Of a stretch of DNA of 64,000 bases, positions 10,764 to 24,605 are shown in pieces. The first letter of the stretch is position 1, and every line of letters begins with the position of its first letter. Below the pieces are notes generated by a model. The model had not been told where the DNA came from. It worked only from the letters and a program-made list of their open reading frames with translations, and ran no database searches. Source of the DNA: Capitella teleta (lineage: Eukaryota > Annelida > Polychaeta > Capitellidae); contig KB293181.1 in the NCBI GenBank assembly GCA_000328365.1, positions 213,872 to 277,871 of the forward strand, read 5' to 3'. Made by a program: the position numbers and the translations under genes.

Positions 10764-12326
10764 TTAACACATTCACCGCCAAACACGGAGATTTCCGTGT
10801 TTGCGTGCCCAACGCTTCTCCGCCAAACACGGAGATTTCCGTGTTTTGCACTTTTTGCTATATACGGGTGCTATAACCTCTTGCGCATCATCTCTGAAAC
10901 TATCAAAGAGTTTGACCGTGTGCATCTATGATTATATCATGATTTTACGGATATATGTTCCTAAAGCAATCATTAATCCTTGTACTTCTGAAGTTTATAT
11001 AGCAGTTACCGATTGATTTTTGATAGACCGCTGCCGAAAGTATGCAGCGAAGCGATCACGACTCGGGCTGAAGCAGTGAAGCGAATAGTTTTCACAGCAA
11101 TTGGGCAATGCGGGTGTTCAGCTTGAATACTGGTGTACTGGTAAATGTAGAATTATGTGATGAGTTATTGAAAAAAAAAAAAAAAAGATATATAGGGTTA
11201 GGGGCCTATGTACGATGTATATCCCTCGTATACATGTATATAGAAACAAAAGCAGATACACATTTCATCACAAGCATCGCTTCCGCAACATATTGATTTC
11301 TAGCACATATTTATACATGTACATGCATGTCTAGCAATGAAAGACCATGCATGTTTATTGAGTTTCCAACTACGATCTACATGGTAGTGAGTGAGTCGCT
11401 AAAATGTAACAGAGTATACATCGTTGAAGCGTGGCACCGTACGTGGCACGTGTATACGCATGGCGTGCTATCTTTTTCCGTGTTCATTATGATATTCTCA
11501 TTCTCAAACTAATTTTCTGATGTAGAATAGATCTAAATGCAATAAACCACACGTATTCGCGAAGCGGAAACAATTCCTAATTTTTATTTTGTCAGTGTTG
11601 ACTATATACATGTACAGAGGTGTAGCATCATTCTCTTTGCACTTTGCAAAATAATACAGGTGTAAGTACCCTGATTTTCCTTTCAAATACAATTATAATA
11701 ATACACATGTGCCTCCGTCTTTGGTTTAGGCACACTGATCAATAAATAAATTATCAAGTTATTCCAACTGACTATTCCTAATTCGGCATACTTTTATGCC
11801 ACACATCAAAGCACTGTTTTCAAGGCATCTCTCTAACAACAGTGCGGGTTTGTGATGCAAAAAGGACTTGAGAAAACGAGCTTTTTAGCGACTGAAAGCC
11901 AAGTTAGCGCCGACTCAAACTCTCGACTTTATAACTGTCATTTTCATCCTTTGATCTGCTAATTACCGGGGTCATTATCGTGCGGTAATAGTTATGCCTA
12001 CACAACGTAACCTCTATAATCACGATGCCTGTTATGCTGGTCATACTGGTAGCTGAGACAAAACTGCGATTTTCTCAGCTTTTTGCTTGCGAAGGTGTGG
12101 TTTTCACCAAAGTATGTGTTGTTCAGAGCTGTATTTCAGTACATGTAATTGCATGTATGATGTTGAATCTTATATGGTTAGATTCACAAAAGAACGATCT
12201 ATCCTAATATGTTAAATATGTAGAAATGCATGCGTTCATATAGAAATTACAGAGCGGTAAAGTCATCAAGGCTTTTTGAGTAAAATACGTGGCGGTCCCG
12301 AAAATGACTTGGCGTGAATGTGTTAA
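10764..12326. mobile_element. Non-autonomous piggyBac-like element (TTAA-flanked)
   Basis: Ends are inverted copies of a short terminal repeat: left TTAACACATTCACCGCC, right (reverse complement) TTAACACATTCACGCCAAG, differing by one base indel over the first 18-19 bp. Both ends are flanked by TTAA, the target duplicated by piggyBac transposases. The total is 1563 bp including both TTAA. Just inside the left end lie two copies of a 22-bp hairpin (10781-10802 and 10825-10846). The interior has only short open frames with no transposase motifs, so it needs a helper element. The family assignment rests on the TTAA target and terminal form. Confidence 0.72.
10781..10846. repeat. Duplicated 22-bp hairpin near element end
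   Basis: Two identical imperfect palindromes, AAACACGGA-GATT-TCCGTGTTT, at 10781-10802 and 10825-10846, each preceded by ccgcc. Sub-terminal repeated palindromes are typical transposase binding sites. Confidence 0.85.
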
Positions 12327-15300
12327 ACCCAAGAATTTGTCGGATAATATGTCTATATTTATCATGCAATCGGCTGAGTGTGGAGCAAAAAGAAGCGGTT
12401 TACCGTCGGGCGAGGTATACAGACCTCGTCCGAGAATCTGTGCTACCTACTTGGGAAATTTATCGAATAATGAATTCAATTAAAAATCGTTCGCAACTCT
12501 GCGGTTCTTTCAATAATTCCTGTTGTGGCCTGGCGGTCGGCGTTTATGCGTGGGAGCACGACGGAAAGTCGAAATTCATCAAGAAATTCAAACTGACGTC
12601 ATTTTCGATGACAATTCCGCTCACTCTGTGTCCATCATTCATTCCGCCCAATATTGTTTTCCCGTTTTATTTATTGTAATGATGAATCACATCGAGGTGC
12701 CAAATTGACTGCCCTGCATGGAATCTGTATATTAGCCCATCAGACTGTGTAAGAAAGTCTCTGAAAGTCTAAGGAACATTTCGCTTTAATCTTTGCTTGT
12801 ATTCAGCTTAATAAATGTCTGTCAGACGTTTCTATCAGAAGTAACAAGTTTGCAAGTATGCAGAAGTAACAAACATTCCAAAGTGACACCTGTGTTATAT
12901 AAGCACTATTATAAGATGCATTTCTATGCAACCTTAATGCTAACATCCGCTGCCAATTAACTCATTTCCTCGGACAAAAAAGTGAAAATAAAAAATAAAA
13001 TATAAAAAACAGAGCATACGCAAGGCAGTGTTATAACGAATGCTCTTTAATTGTGCTTCGAACAAATAGTTCATAGAGTGAATTGTAATACTTTTAAATG
13101 TATTATTGGGTTTAATCACGATGGTATAGAATTGTAGAGTATCAACCCCGAGTTAGCTAGGATGTATTGGAAATTGCTGCGATTTCCACTTAAAGTTAGC
13201 TTCCAGCGTTGTTGATTTGTAAACTAGTACGCTCACCAACATGTATCTTTGGCTCTATCAATCCTTCAGTATTCTATTAAATAAACACAATTTAATACGA
13301 AATGGCGATTAAAGATGTCATTGCAAAATCTGTATGACACCAATAACTGTAGACTACGTCACAAGGACGTCCTAGTAACCTACCCACCCCCTCCGACCAC
13401 TGTTAACATTACATCTACATACAGAGCACTTAACCTCAATGCTCTCTCTGATCACTGATGCGTAGCATGTGTGGTATATCCATTCCTCTTAAGCATAGAC
13501 TGATGGGGTTAATACCAGAGGGTAGGGGTGTGGCATTGAGACCTTACCTCCTATAATCACCGATGTCCTCATCACGCTGCTGAGCGAGGCACAGGAAGAG
13601 GAGTCTGACACCATATATCGGACAGGTGGGTCATGCAAAATGCCATTATACTCATTGGAACTTGAGTGCGTGAGATTATATAAAATCATTGAATTATATA
13701 CAATAGACTTGCTTGATTGGTATATAATTCTTTCTTACATTTCGATAGTAGATCACTCTTTAAATTCGATACATATCAAGTTGATATACTAGTAGTGTTA
13801 TTGCAACAGGCAGCGAAAGGGCTTTGAATAGAAGAGAAAAATTCAATGAGTTTAGCGGAAGTGTGAAGTTTATTTCCGTGAGTAAAGAGCATAAATTTTA
13901 TGCGATTGAAATATCATGTCACGGAACTCTCTTATAAGAAAAACACACTCAAGTGTTGCAGATTATTTGTTGGAGTTCGCATGGTCGGATTTAGCGTAAT
14001 ACTGGGAACTTAAGAAGATAGACAATCACAACATAATTCAATTGAATTCAAAAGGAGATCCAGCATAACTTATCTAAACGCTGTTTTAACTTGTATGGAT
14101 GTACCGGTAAGTAGCATTACATAATTCCCCATTATGGCAATAAACATCAACGGTAGCGGTCTAAAAAAAACTGTTGCATAAATTGTTGTGGACTGTTAAT
14201 CTGGGCCTCACGTTAATATTTCACCCCAAACATGCCCAATTGGATGAAGTGCAATGTCTTCTAAGGAGACCGCCGGTTATGGAAACTTGTGAGCATTAAC
14301 ATTGTTTAAGTTAGACGGCGATTCGGCAACTCATTATGTGGCAAGATTGAAAACCCCCCAAAAATATTAATTTCAGGTAGCAGCAGGTCATAATCGACCC
14401 CTGAATCCTGCTACATAAAAAATGCCTTCGGGCGAGGCATGGTGTGGCGGTTTCGACTAGTCTCTGCTGAGCGCTGATGGCGGTCGCATTCAGATTAGGA
14501 CAATGAAATGAGGTCTTCCTGGTTTTCGAAGGCCACATTTGATGAAAAGGGGCAAAGTTTCCCAAACTATACCTTTTGATTTCACACTCAATCACACTAA
14601 TAAGATTTTGACAGCTTCTCCAGTGCATTAATTTGGCACCGAGAACAATATAGAGCTCGATTTTACTATAAAATGAGAAGTACTTGAAATTACTAAAGGC
14701 CTGAACAAGTATTGTAGTAACACTGCGTATTCACTGTGAATAGATCAAGGGCGCATTTTAGGGCAATAATACTATTGACTCAGCAAAGAGATCAGATATC
14801 TAGCTGAATGACAATTTCTCAGAAACAATTTCTCTGTTGTAAATCGGAAAACCAATATTTGATCAAAAACTTCACCACAAGTTGCCCAACCAAGAACTCC
14901 ATTGTGGCTTTGACTTGTCAAGTCTAAATAAACAGAGAGATTACTCAGCCCTCGAACTGATCTAACCTTGAAGTTTCGACTTTTTGGATACAATGTGGCC
15001 TAAGTAAGCCTGAAAGTCAAGAGTGGTGTCAAAAGATAATTTGACACAATATCATTGGCGTCAGCTTGGGAATTTGTACGAAATCCAAAGGAATGCCAAG
15101 GGACCAATGTACAAACCTTGAAGCCAACTCAGCACCTTGTTGAATAGATGTAATAAATAATATTTGGGTAATTATTATTTACATGGCATGACCAGAGTGA
15201 CTTACATCGATGGCCAGAAGACTGGGCGCTGAGTAATACTGTCTATGGTGGAACTAGTATGCTAGGATTCTGTAAGTGTTTTGATGGGCGCGTAGGCTTG

Positions 15301-16898
15301 CAACCGTAGACAAAAAAAAACCCCTAGGGCCGGGACATTGGTGCTAGTCGCCAACTCACCAAGAGCCCTGGGAACATAGAATTACTAGAATGACTGTGCC
15401 ACGCTAAAACATCTATTCACAATAGCTTGAAAATGAAGGAAAACCCGAATTAAAAGCGTGCCACTATTTTTACCTATTTATAAAGCACCCATCTTGAGTT
15501 CTGTGCATCATATAACCTTATCATTTCATTATTTTATATTTTCGTGGATTTCGTTATTTTTTCTGGATTTCGTGCTACTTATTCCAGAAAAAATATTCGT
15601 TTGTAGTTGGAGTAGCTTCTTATCTAAACTAAAATGTTTTTAATGCACCTTTTTTTTTCCCAGTTAATTCTAAAATTATAGTTTCGAATACATTCTAGTT
15701 TTTGTGGGAATCCCCGTTTTAATAACCAAAATGCAATAATCATAGAAATTTGTCAGATGAGGATTATCAATACCGCTAAAAAAAAAAATATCGCCAAAAT
15801 CAGCCAATTTGCTAATTTCACTGGAATTTGGAGGAAATACACTGATATAGTATAAAGGCGTATGTTGTATCTTGCTATACATTGACACCGGAGATCAATT
15901 AAACATTTTTTCTGGCTCTGAGAAGCATTTGTTCATCCGAAAGCAGGACTCACCACCGAATCACGGTTTCACGAAACTTTACCTTCAACTCGACAGGTTC
16001 AATTCTGTCACGTGACCCCAATAAGCATTCTAGTTGCTAATCTATAATTCAATGCCTGGAGACTTACAAAGAACTATAAAAAAAAAACAAAAAAACAAAA
16101 ACAAAAACAAAAAAAAAAAAAAAAACAAAAAAAAACAAAAAAAAAACAGAATGCATTTGTTTCCGCTACAAATTAGATGCCTCAATTTCCCTAAACCCAG
16201 CAGGGATAGGGGTAGAAATGTTTCAGTCAAGACGAGAGATTCACTTATCAGCTTCTAAGAATGATACAAGCCTTGGATGACGCGTAAATTAGCACTCTGG
16301 TCGGAATACCTCGAGGAGATCCAATCCTGCTACTAATGCCGTTTCCCCGTTTTATATATGAAGAATATCGAATATCTAACGAAGCAAGTAAAGTTGCCTA
16401 TCGTAATTGTGCTTTTAAGAGCAAAGTAGTTTTTGGAATTGCTTTCAACGGCACATCAAAGATCCTGGGCAACAATTGCACGTAACTCGAGCAGCCGATA
16501 GTCTTGCTTAGAGTTATGTATTTCTCGAAAACAACAAGATTGACCAACATAACTATTGACTCTTAATAATTTATGAGAAATATTATAGCAATTATGATAG
16601 ATATATATTAATAATAATAGATATTAATTATAATAGATTAAAATAGATAAAATACTCAGTGATACAAATATTGTCATTGAATTAATAATTAATGCACCGT
16701 TCTTTGCTAAGAATATAGCCATGCAAACGAACTCACACAGTGCAATCAGCCACGCACGCCAATAAAAATATGAGATATGAGATCGGAATGTGCCGGAGGC
16801 AATATACTACTCTAGTACGCACTAATCAGTGCATAATTAACAGCAGGTGACGGTCACATGATGTCATGCTATTTTTTTACCTTTTTCCAGCTGAAGAA
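12327..16898. other. Intergenic spacer
   Basis: AT-rich DNA with no recognisable gene. It includes a C-interrupted A tract at about 16078-16147. Several frames of 60-120 codons were read and have no family features. Confidence 0.45.
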
Positions 16899-19800
16899 AT
16901 GGAAAAATTCCTCACGGCCTTCTTCTTACTTCTTGCCGCCATAACAACAACTTACGGCCAAGGTGAGTCTTTGAAATTTTAGTGTACTTAAAAATACTTG
17001 ATTGATGTCCTACATGTAATGGCTCTGTTGTTGATGGCTCCATTCATTTGGTCCTCGGATTGATGGATTTACGTCTCTTTCTATTTATGCTTAGTTTCAT
17101 GGCTGTCGAGGGTGTCGTTTTACTGACTTTCTGACTCTGAGGTCATAACCTAAATACTTAGGTGCAAAAGAAGTGCATATGTCGTTGGGCCAACACCACA
17201 TTCGGGGATTTGACTTCTCGTTTATGATAAGTTATAAAGCATCCAGGAGCTCCAATTACGGATACCGGATGGGATACCGAATAATTTACGAAATTTCACC
17301 TTTGTGAACCTTAGTTTTTGAATGCAATAAGTTGCGGATATGCAATTATCCATACTATCCAAATAATTTTATGAACAAAGTATACCCGTGTTACATCATC
17401 AAGTATCATGATTTGTAGATTTTATGTATATCTAAACAATATAACAAATAGAATAGGAACATTACATAACATTACATAACACTAATAACATTATTATACA
17501 ATTATGGACTATTATATAATGCCTATTATACAGATATATTTTGCTTAAGTTAGTTAATTTTGCACAAGCTTGTCTGCTCAAATAATTATTATAGTAATAA
17601 ATTTGTTTGCAAACTTTTGCGATGGAATGAAATACCATCATGCATGATGACGAGCATTATTTTTACTCGCCAAAGAGAATTTTATCACGCCATTGGTGAG
17701 TAGGAGAGTCTAATTTTGAGGCTTAACCAGTTGCAACAAACTGATATTGATCTGTGTAATCAAAGGTTTACTATGCTAGTACATGTACTGTATTCCATAA
17801 TTATTGCATGCAGTAGAAATCTACACTTGAAATAGAAATGCTTAATGAAGCTTGAAATGTATCGAAGGCTTACAAATTATTCCCTGAAGAAACGCATCAT
17901 TGGTTAAACATAAAATATCCATATCCAATTTAGATATATCCGGATATCCTGTTGACATCCCGGATACCCAGATATCTGATACCGGATTCGAATATCCGCG
18001 CATCTCAACTTTTGAGTAAAGCGCTAGCCAGAGTATCATTGCAGTCAATTTCATCAGCTGACAAAGTCATATGGGAGTTCTCGTTCTCCTATAACCAAAT
18101 GGAAATTGTGTTCAGTGTGTCAGAGACTTCCATGATCGAATTATATGACTACTTCTTAAATATAATAAAATCTATAGTTATTATGCAACCATAAAATTAG
18201 AAAGTAGATAAACATAATGAAACTAAAAATATAGGTGCAACAATCATTCATCAATGTGTTCATGCTGCAAGACTACGCATATGCACTTCAACCTGACTTC
18301 TTCTAGGATCAGTTTACAGTTAGACGTAGTTTGACTCGAGTCATCCACGTTTCACGAATGTTGCTTAACAAATTTCGATTTCTTAATAAACTATATGAAT
18401 CCCCTATAGTATATAGTATATGTTAGGAATTTAGGATCTCGATCCGAAATCTGAACTTCAAAAACTAGCTACAACCCTCACAAATGATGATGTCTTTTTG
18501 TCACTTTTCTAGATGGGATTCACGCAGAACGATGCGCAGATAAGCTCGATCTGGTCTTCGTTCTGGACAGTTCTGAGTCGATTACGAGGAGCAACCCTGG
18601 ATACTGGAGTAAGATGCTTACCTTCGTAGGCAACGTCGTCGATTACTTCACCATCAGTCCGGAGGAAACTAGAGTCGGAATTGTCCTGTACTCAGCACAA
18701 GGTGTCATCGCCTTTAATCTGACAGCCTACGACAACAGACTGACGGTACAGTCAGCCATCGCCAGGCTACCTCACTTGAGAAGCTTCACCAACACATTCG
18801 ATGGTTTAAACAAAATGCGAGTATTGTTCAGTGATGATTATGGGGATCGAGATGTTGTCCCTAATGTTGCAATTGTTCTCACTGATGGCGACCACTCTCC
18901 TGGTTTGGAGGATCCCTTCGATGCAGCTACACGAGCTCAAGCTGAAGGAATATTCATGATGACTATTGGTATGAACGAAGCAACTGTGGATGAAACTAGA
19001 GCTCTATCATCACAACCCCAAGAAGAAGGGAAAAACTTCTGGATGACTTCTTTTGATGACTTGCAGGACATTGTCTCCCAAGTTCAGAAAGCTGCTTGTG
19101 ATCAAACCGGAAATTCTTGCACTCTGGGTAAGTTCAAAACTTGGAAGTAAGTCGTTTTCTACATGGTAGTCTCTTTCTTGAAGATTGTACCAGTAAGCCT
19201 TTGGACATCGGTTTCCTGGTAGATTCATCTGGTTCCATCAAAGACAAAGGGCAAGGGAACTGGAATCTCATCATAGATTTCGTAGACAGCATCATTAGCA
19301 CTTTTAACATTGGTCCTGCTCAAACCCGGGTCGGATTAGTGACATTCTCGAACAATGCAAATGTTCGGCTGTACTTGAATTCCATCTACGACAAGACAAA
19401 TCTGACTCAGATCCTCAGGACTCCCACGTTCTACAGTGGAGGGAAAACAAACATGGCTGTGAGAAAACTTCTCCACTTCTGGCATACATTAAAGGATTAT
19501 TTTATCTCACGTGACAGGAAGGTCTGAACGTTGTAAATACTGAACTGTTTACAGCACTGCATGGAGACCGAAGTTCAATTGACAATGTTCTCATAATGCT
19601 CACTGATGGAGTATCATCTCATATGGATCCTAATATTTCTCCTGAAGAGCGAGCTTTGTTTATGGTGAGTGAGTCGGTAAAAGTTTGAATAATATATAGG
19701 GTACAACCTAATCTGGCTTCAGGATCCCCTGCCATATGCTACTGCAATCAAAGATCGCGGAGACACCAAAGTTTTCGTAGTCGGAGTGACAGACGATGTT

Positions 19801-22800
19801 GATGCGAATGAGTTGAGACTGATTTCATCTACGCCACAAATTGAGGGCCGAAACTGGTGGCGAGCCCCGGAGTTCAGTTTACTGGACCAATTTTTCGATA
19901 CGCTTTTGAGCGAGACATGTGTCAAGATTTGCAAGCCTACGAAGCGAACCGGTGAGTAAACGGAATATTCTTAGGTCATCTTCTATAAACAGTTTCATCA
20001 GATTGTGCGCTGGATCTTGTCATCCTGGTAGACAGTTCAGGAAGTATACGCAAGGCTAATCCAGAAGATGGTAGTTACGACAATTGGCAACTGCTATTGA
20101 ACTTCATCAAGACTGCAATCAGCAAATTTGTCATCGGACCAAGAGACACACGAGTTTCAATTATTCTTTTCTCAACTGATGCTACTCTGGAGTTCACCCT
20201 CAATGCTGCAGATTCAGAGGCAGAGATTATAGCTCTTGTTGATCAACTTCCTTACATTGATGGCTGGACCAACACAGCGGACGCTCTGAAAATAGCCGCA
20301 GAACGTAAGGTTCCTATGTATAGTCCATCTGTTAACTAATATTTACAGAGGCCTTGACTCTGGAGAATGGTGATAGGCCTGAAAAGCCCAATGTAGTCAT
20401 CATGATCACTGATGGGCAGAGCAGCCACAAAGAAAATCCCAACTTCAGAGATCCGGCACAGGATGCACTGGTCAGAATTTTACAACCATCTGCTCATATT
20501 GATTACAACCTACTCTCGAGCAGAAACTGCAAGAGAAAGCATATGTGTTAGTGGTTGGTATAACTGACCAAGTAGACGAAGCAGAGCTTGCTGCTATCTC
20601 CTCGCCACCCTCGATTAAAGGAATTTCTTACTTCACATCACCAGATTTCACTGAGGTGTCTACTATCTTGGATTTCTTGCTCGCTAGTGGCTGTAGTAGC
20701 AGTGCAGATATAGTAGCAACGACGCCGGCTCCCAATTGTAAGTCTTGTCTTGTTTATATTCGATGATCCTCAAAGTCAAAAACATATTCCAGTGTGCAGA
20801 GATCAAGTTGATCTAGTCATGGTTCTTGATGTTAGTGGGTCAATTGGCGAGAGTGCTTTCAACCTGGCGATCCAATTTGTCCTGTCCATAATAGATGACT
20901 TTGACATTGATGGTGGAAGAATTCAACTTGGCCTTGTTTTATTTGGGTAAGACAGGTAGCTACACAGACCCAAATAGTCACCTTGTTTACATTACAGTGA
21001 CCAGGAATATCTCGAGTTCCACCTGAACACGTACTCATCAAAAGCAGATCTCCGCGATGCGGTCCTTCGGTCTTTCTACCATAGAGGAACCACAAACACA
21101 GAAGCAGCTCTACGCTACCTGACTCAGTCAATGTTCACCTCACAAAATGGTGACAGAGACAACGTCCCTAACGTAGCAGTTATTTTCACTGATGGTGGGT
21201 CGAATAACCAGCAAGACACTCTTTTGGTATGTTGTAAAAACTTTAAAATGGGGATGTCCAAATTAGACTCACTACAGGCTGCCTATGATGCAAAAACGAG
21301 TGGTGTGCATCTCATAACTGTTGCGCTGGGAAACTGGGTGGACCAGGAAGAGCTGAAGAGAATTGCTAGCTTCCCTCACAGCAAGAATAAAATTGATGTT
21401 GAGAACTACGACAGTTTGCCATTGATCCGTCAAGTTTTGGTCGATCTGATTTGCAACAGTGAGTGAGATCACTGAGATGTATTAAAATGACCAATATTCC
21501 ATGCAGATGACAATGAGTGTGATTCATATGACTGTGAGAATGGTGGGATACCTGTGGATGGCATTGGGGGCTGCACCTGTATTTGCTTCTTCCCTTGGGC
21601 TGGGACACATTGTGAAAAAGGTACATGTATGGTGGAAGAAACTAGGTAAACAGCTATGTAATTCCTAATTCCACCCAGGGTGTGAGCTGTCAGCTGATAT
21701 TGTATTTGCCCTGGATGCTTCTTCAAGTGTTGGCAAGATCAATTTTCAACTACAAATTGACGTTGTGACGTCCATCATCTCTGGTTTGAACGTTGGTGCC
21801 CAGACAAGAGTTGGTCTGATGACGTATGCATCTGAAGTTGAGATTCTCTTCAATTTGAATACATTCAGTTCAAAGCAAGAACTGTTGAATGGTTTATCGC
21901 CATTTTACACCGGAGGCACCACCAATACTGCAGATGCAATCCGTACTGCAACCGAAGTAATGTTTACATCACAACTCGGTGACCGACAGGGTGTGAAGAA
22001 CATCCTGATCCTGCTCTCAGATGGATCGTCAAACAGTCCTGATGATACCCTGACTGCTGGTATGGATGCGAGAACCAGAAGACAAGATACCATTCATATT
22101 GTGACCATTGGAATTGGCCCGCGAGCTGATCACTCAGAACTCCGGGCCCTGGCCAATGAGCCAGCAGAGCTCAACTACATGCATGTTGAAGAATGGGAAC
22201 AACTCTCAGAGAGCCTACAAGGGCTTGGATCAGACATCTGTAATCGTGAGTAAAATCTACTGACACCAATGTAGTCTGATGGGTCTTATATACTTCCAGC
22301 CGGCTGCTCAACCACTCAGATTGAATGTCAAAATGGAGGAACACCAACAGAGTCTGGGAATGCTTGTGTCTGTCGTTGTCCGCCAGAGACCCGAGGAGCG
22401 AAGTGCGAACTCGGTGAGTTTGATGACAACATCAGACCAATACAACTCACGATTGATTCTTACAGCATGCTCAGGGCTGCTTGATCTTGCTTTGATCATC
22501 GACGCTTCAGGGTCAATCAGAAATGAGAGATTTTCTTACATCATCGATTTCTTGATTGACATCATTGATCAATTCCATCTGGAAGGCGATGGTGGACAGA
22601 CCAGGATTGCAGCTATTCACTTCTCGGACTCGTAAGCCGGCGATGTTACTTGAATTGCAATGTAAGTGCCTTCCTCAGAGCTTACCTGGATTTTGATTTG
22701 ATGAAGTACAATACGAGGCAAGATGTGAAGAACGCGTTGAAGAGCATCACATACCTTGGTGGTCGTACGCATACCTCAGTTGCCTTCTCCATGCTGGTGA

Positions 22801-24004
22801 CACCGTTATATCAGAGCGCGAATAAATGTTATTTCTCTCTTCTTTTTTTTTACTTTTTTTTTTTTTAGACCAGTCAAATTTTCGGCGGTGCTGGAGATCG
22901 GTTGTTTGCCCGTAATCTCGCTCTTGTGTTCACTGACGGTAGCTCCAATGTCGAGAAAGAGAAAACGATTCCAAATGCTCTGTCAGCTAAAGCGAACGGT
23001 GTACACGTCACCAGTTTTGGGGTAAGAGTGATAACTTATGCTGACGTCGTCAGTTCATGTGAACTTCATGTCATCAGGTGGGAGATCGTTCAATGTTTGA
23101 GTTACATGGAATCAGCAATCGTCCATACGCCGAGAACATCTTCCTTGTAAATTCTTTCCAGAATTTAGATGACATTAAAGAAAAAGTCCGCATGGCATCC
23201 TGCGATGGTATGACATGGCAAAACAACCCATTATCTCAGCATATATTATTTCTTATCCTATCTTATTTTTTTAAGATGTGGACGAGTGTGATTCAAACCC
23301 ATGTAGAAATGGGGGAAGATGTTTCAATGACTTGTACAGCTATTACTGTGACTGCCCGCGAAGTTACGGAGGAACCAACTGTGAAAGACGTAAGAAGATC
23401 ATGCACACTGAAACACATATTTCTAATTTTAATCCTAATAACAGGTTGCAACCGTCCTATGGACATTGCACTCGTTCTAGATCTTTCCGGAAGCGTTGAC
23501 AGCCTGATAAACTTAATCATCAACTTCGCCTACGAATTCGTCACCAACCTTCCCATCAGCTCTGACGTCACTCGAGTTGCCATGGTTACGTACACTGATA
23601 CACCGGAAGTAGCGTTCTACTTGGATACCTACACGGATAAACGAGAAATCCTGAACGCGATTGTGGCCCAAAAGAAAGGCGGTCGGACTGGAACTTCAGC
23701 CGCCATTAAGATGATGTACGAAGATGTCTATGCTACATCCAGGGGCGACAGAAACGGGGTTACCAACTACGCCATTGTTGTCTCTGATGGTGGATCTAAT
23801 ATCCAGAAAGAGAGTACGGTTTTAGAGGCACTGGAAGCCAAGAATCGAGGTATTGAGATATTTGGAGTGGCGGTAGGTGAAGACCCATTCATACCGGAAA
23901 TGAACTCGATCGCCAGTGACCCCGCCAACGAGTTCACAGTCAGGGTCAGAAGCGATTCTGACATCGAAGATGGCGTCGGTAGTTTGTTGTCTAGAGTTTG
24001 TTAG
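16899..24004 (+). CDS. Secreted multi-domain protein: signal peptide, 7 vWA and 3 EGF domains
   Basis: Spliced gene of roughly 1,450-1,500 residues. Exon 1 (16899-16960) encodes the signal peptide MEKFLTAFFLLLAAITTTYG, followed by a 1.55-kb intron. Domains by genomic span are vWA1 18.53-19.12, vWA2 19.19-19.95, vWA3 20.01-20.73, vWA4 20.80-21.46, EGF 21.51-21.62, vWA5 21.68-22.24, EGF-like 22.30-22.42, vWA6 22.47-23.20, calcium-binding-type EGF 23.28-23.39 (DVDECDSNPC), and vWA7 23.45-24.00. Each vWA keeps a full metal-ion site: DxSxS (DSSES, DSSGS, DSSGS, DVSGS, DASSS, DASGS, DLSGS), the downstream Thr and the T/SDG Asp. Domain joints read cleanly across phase-1 introns, supporting one transcript. 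It resembles matrilin or collagen-VI-type adhesive matrix proteins, without collagen triplets or a membrane anchor. AATAAA lies at 24442-24447. Confidence 0.88.
16961..18512 (+). other. First intron of the vWA/EGF gene
   Basis: Contains a degraded mariner-type terminus at about 17153-17207, related to the copies at 43.7 and 50.1 kb. It also has a GGATATCC-rich stretch (about 17925-18010) that ends in a gagatgcgcgg word on the minus strand, resembling a hAT terminus. Confidence 0.5.
17153..17207 (+). mobile_element. Fragment of mariner-type terminal sequence
   Basis: Reads aatacttaggtgcaaaagaa and then ggccaacaccacattcgg, matching by eye the left end of the element at 43.68 kb and, in reverse, the end at 50.17 kb. 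The opposite end was not found. Confidence 0.55.
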
Positions 24005-24540
24005 CATATTATGATTATGGAATTATTACCCGATATATTTTGTCCTGTTTAACTACTCAGCATTAGACCTACTCATTCGTCATTAAAACTGACTAATAGA
24101 TTATACTGACTATTATTAGTAGTACATGTATATGTAAAAAGTACACTAATTTATACGGCATTAGTACAAGTATTGATACAAGTTAATACCGACTGCCATG
24201 ACACAAATCTACTGCGATATTGATAATTATTTTGATGTACCGGTATATAATTGTGACTTTAGATAATAATTATTATTTATTAAGTAATTAGTTCATTGTA
24301 CGGGAAACTAATTACCTGATTAAACATGTATTTTGTACTACTTACTTATACACAAGATAACATAGCTGCGATTCAGAAGTCAACAATAATTATGAGTCAT
24401 AATTATGACGCAATAATTACCGCCATGTTTGTGATTTGCATAATAAATTTTGGTTTATTTTTTATCACGAATTCCTACAACAATTCTCTTGGTTCATAAG
24501 AAATTAAGAATAATTTAGCATATTTTCAAAGAAGTTCCGT
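24005..24540. other. Short intergenic spacer
   Basis: AT-rich 3' flank of the vWA/EGF gene. Apart from its poly(A) signal, nothing is recognised. Confidence 0.5.
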
Positions 24541-24553
24541 GTTGCTAAGCAAC
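24541..24553. promoter_or_regulatory. X-box (RFX-type) motif upstream of secreted-protein gene
   Basis: GTTGCTAAGCAAC is a 6+1+6 inverted repeat matching the RFX/X-box pattern RYYNYY-N-RRNRAC. It lies 65 bp before the ATG at 24606, a usual distance for functional X-boxes. Binding is inferred from sequence only. Confidence 0.5.
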
Positions 24554-24605
24554 GAAAACACGTGTTCAAAACGAACATGCCAAAAACAGAATAAAGAAAG
24601 GAACA

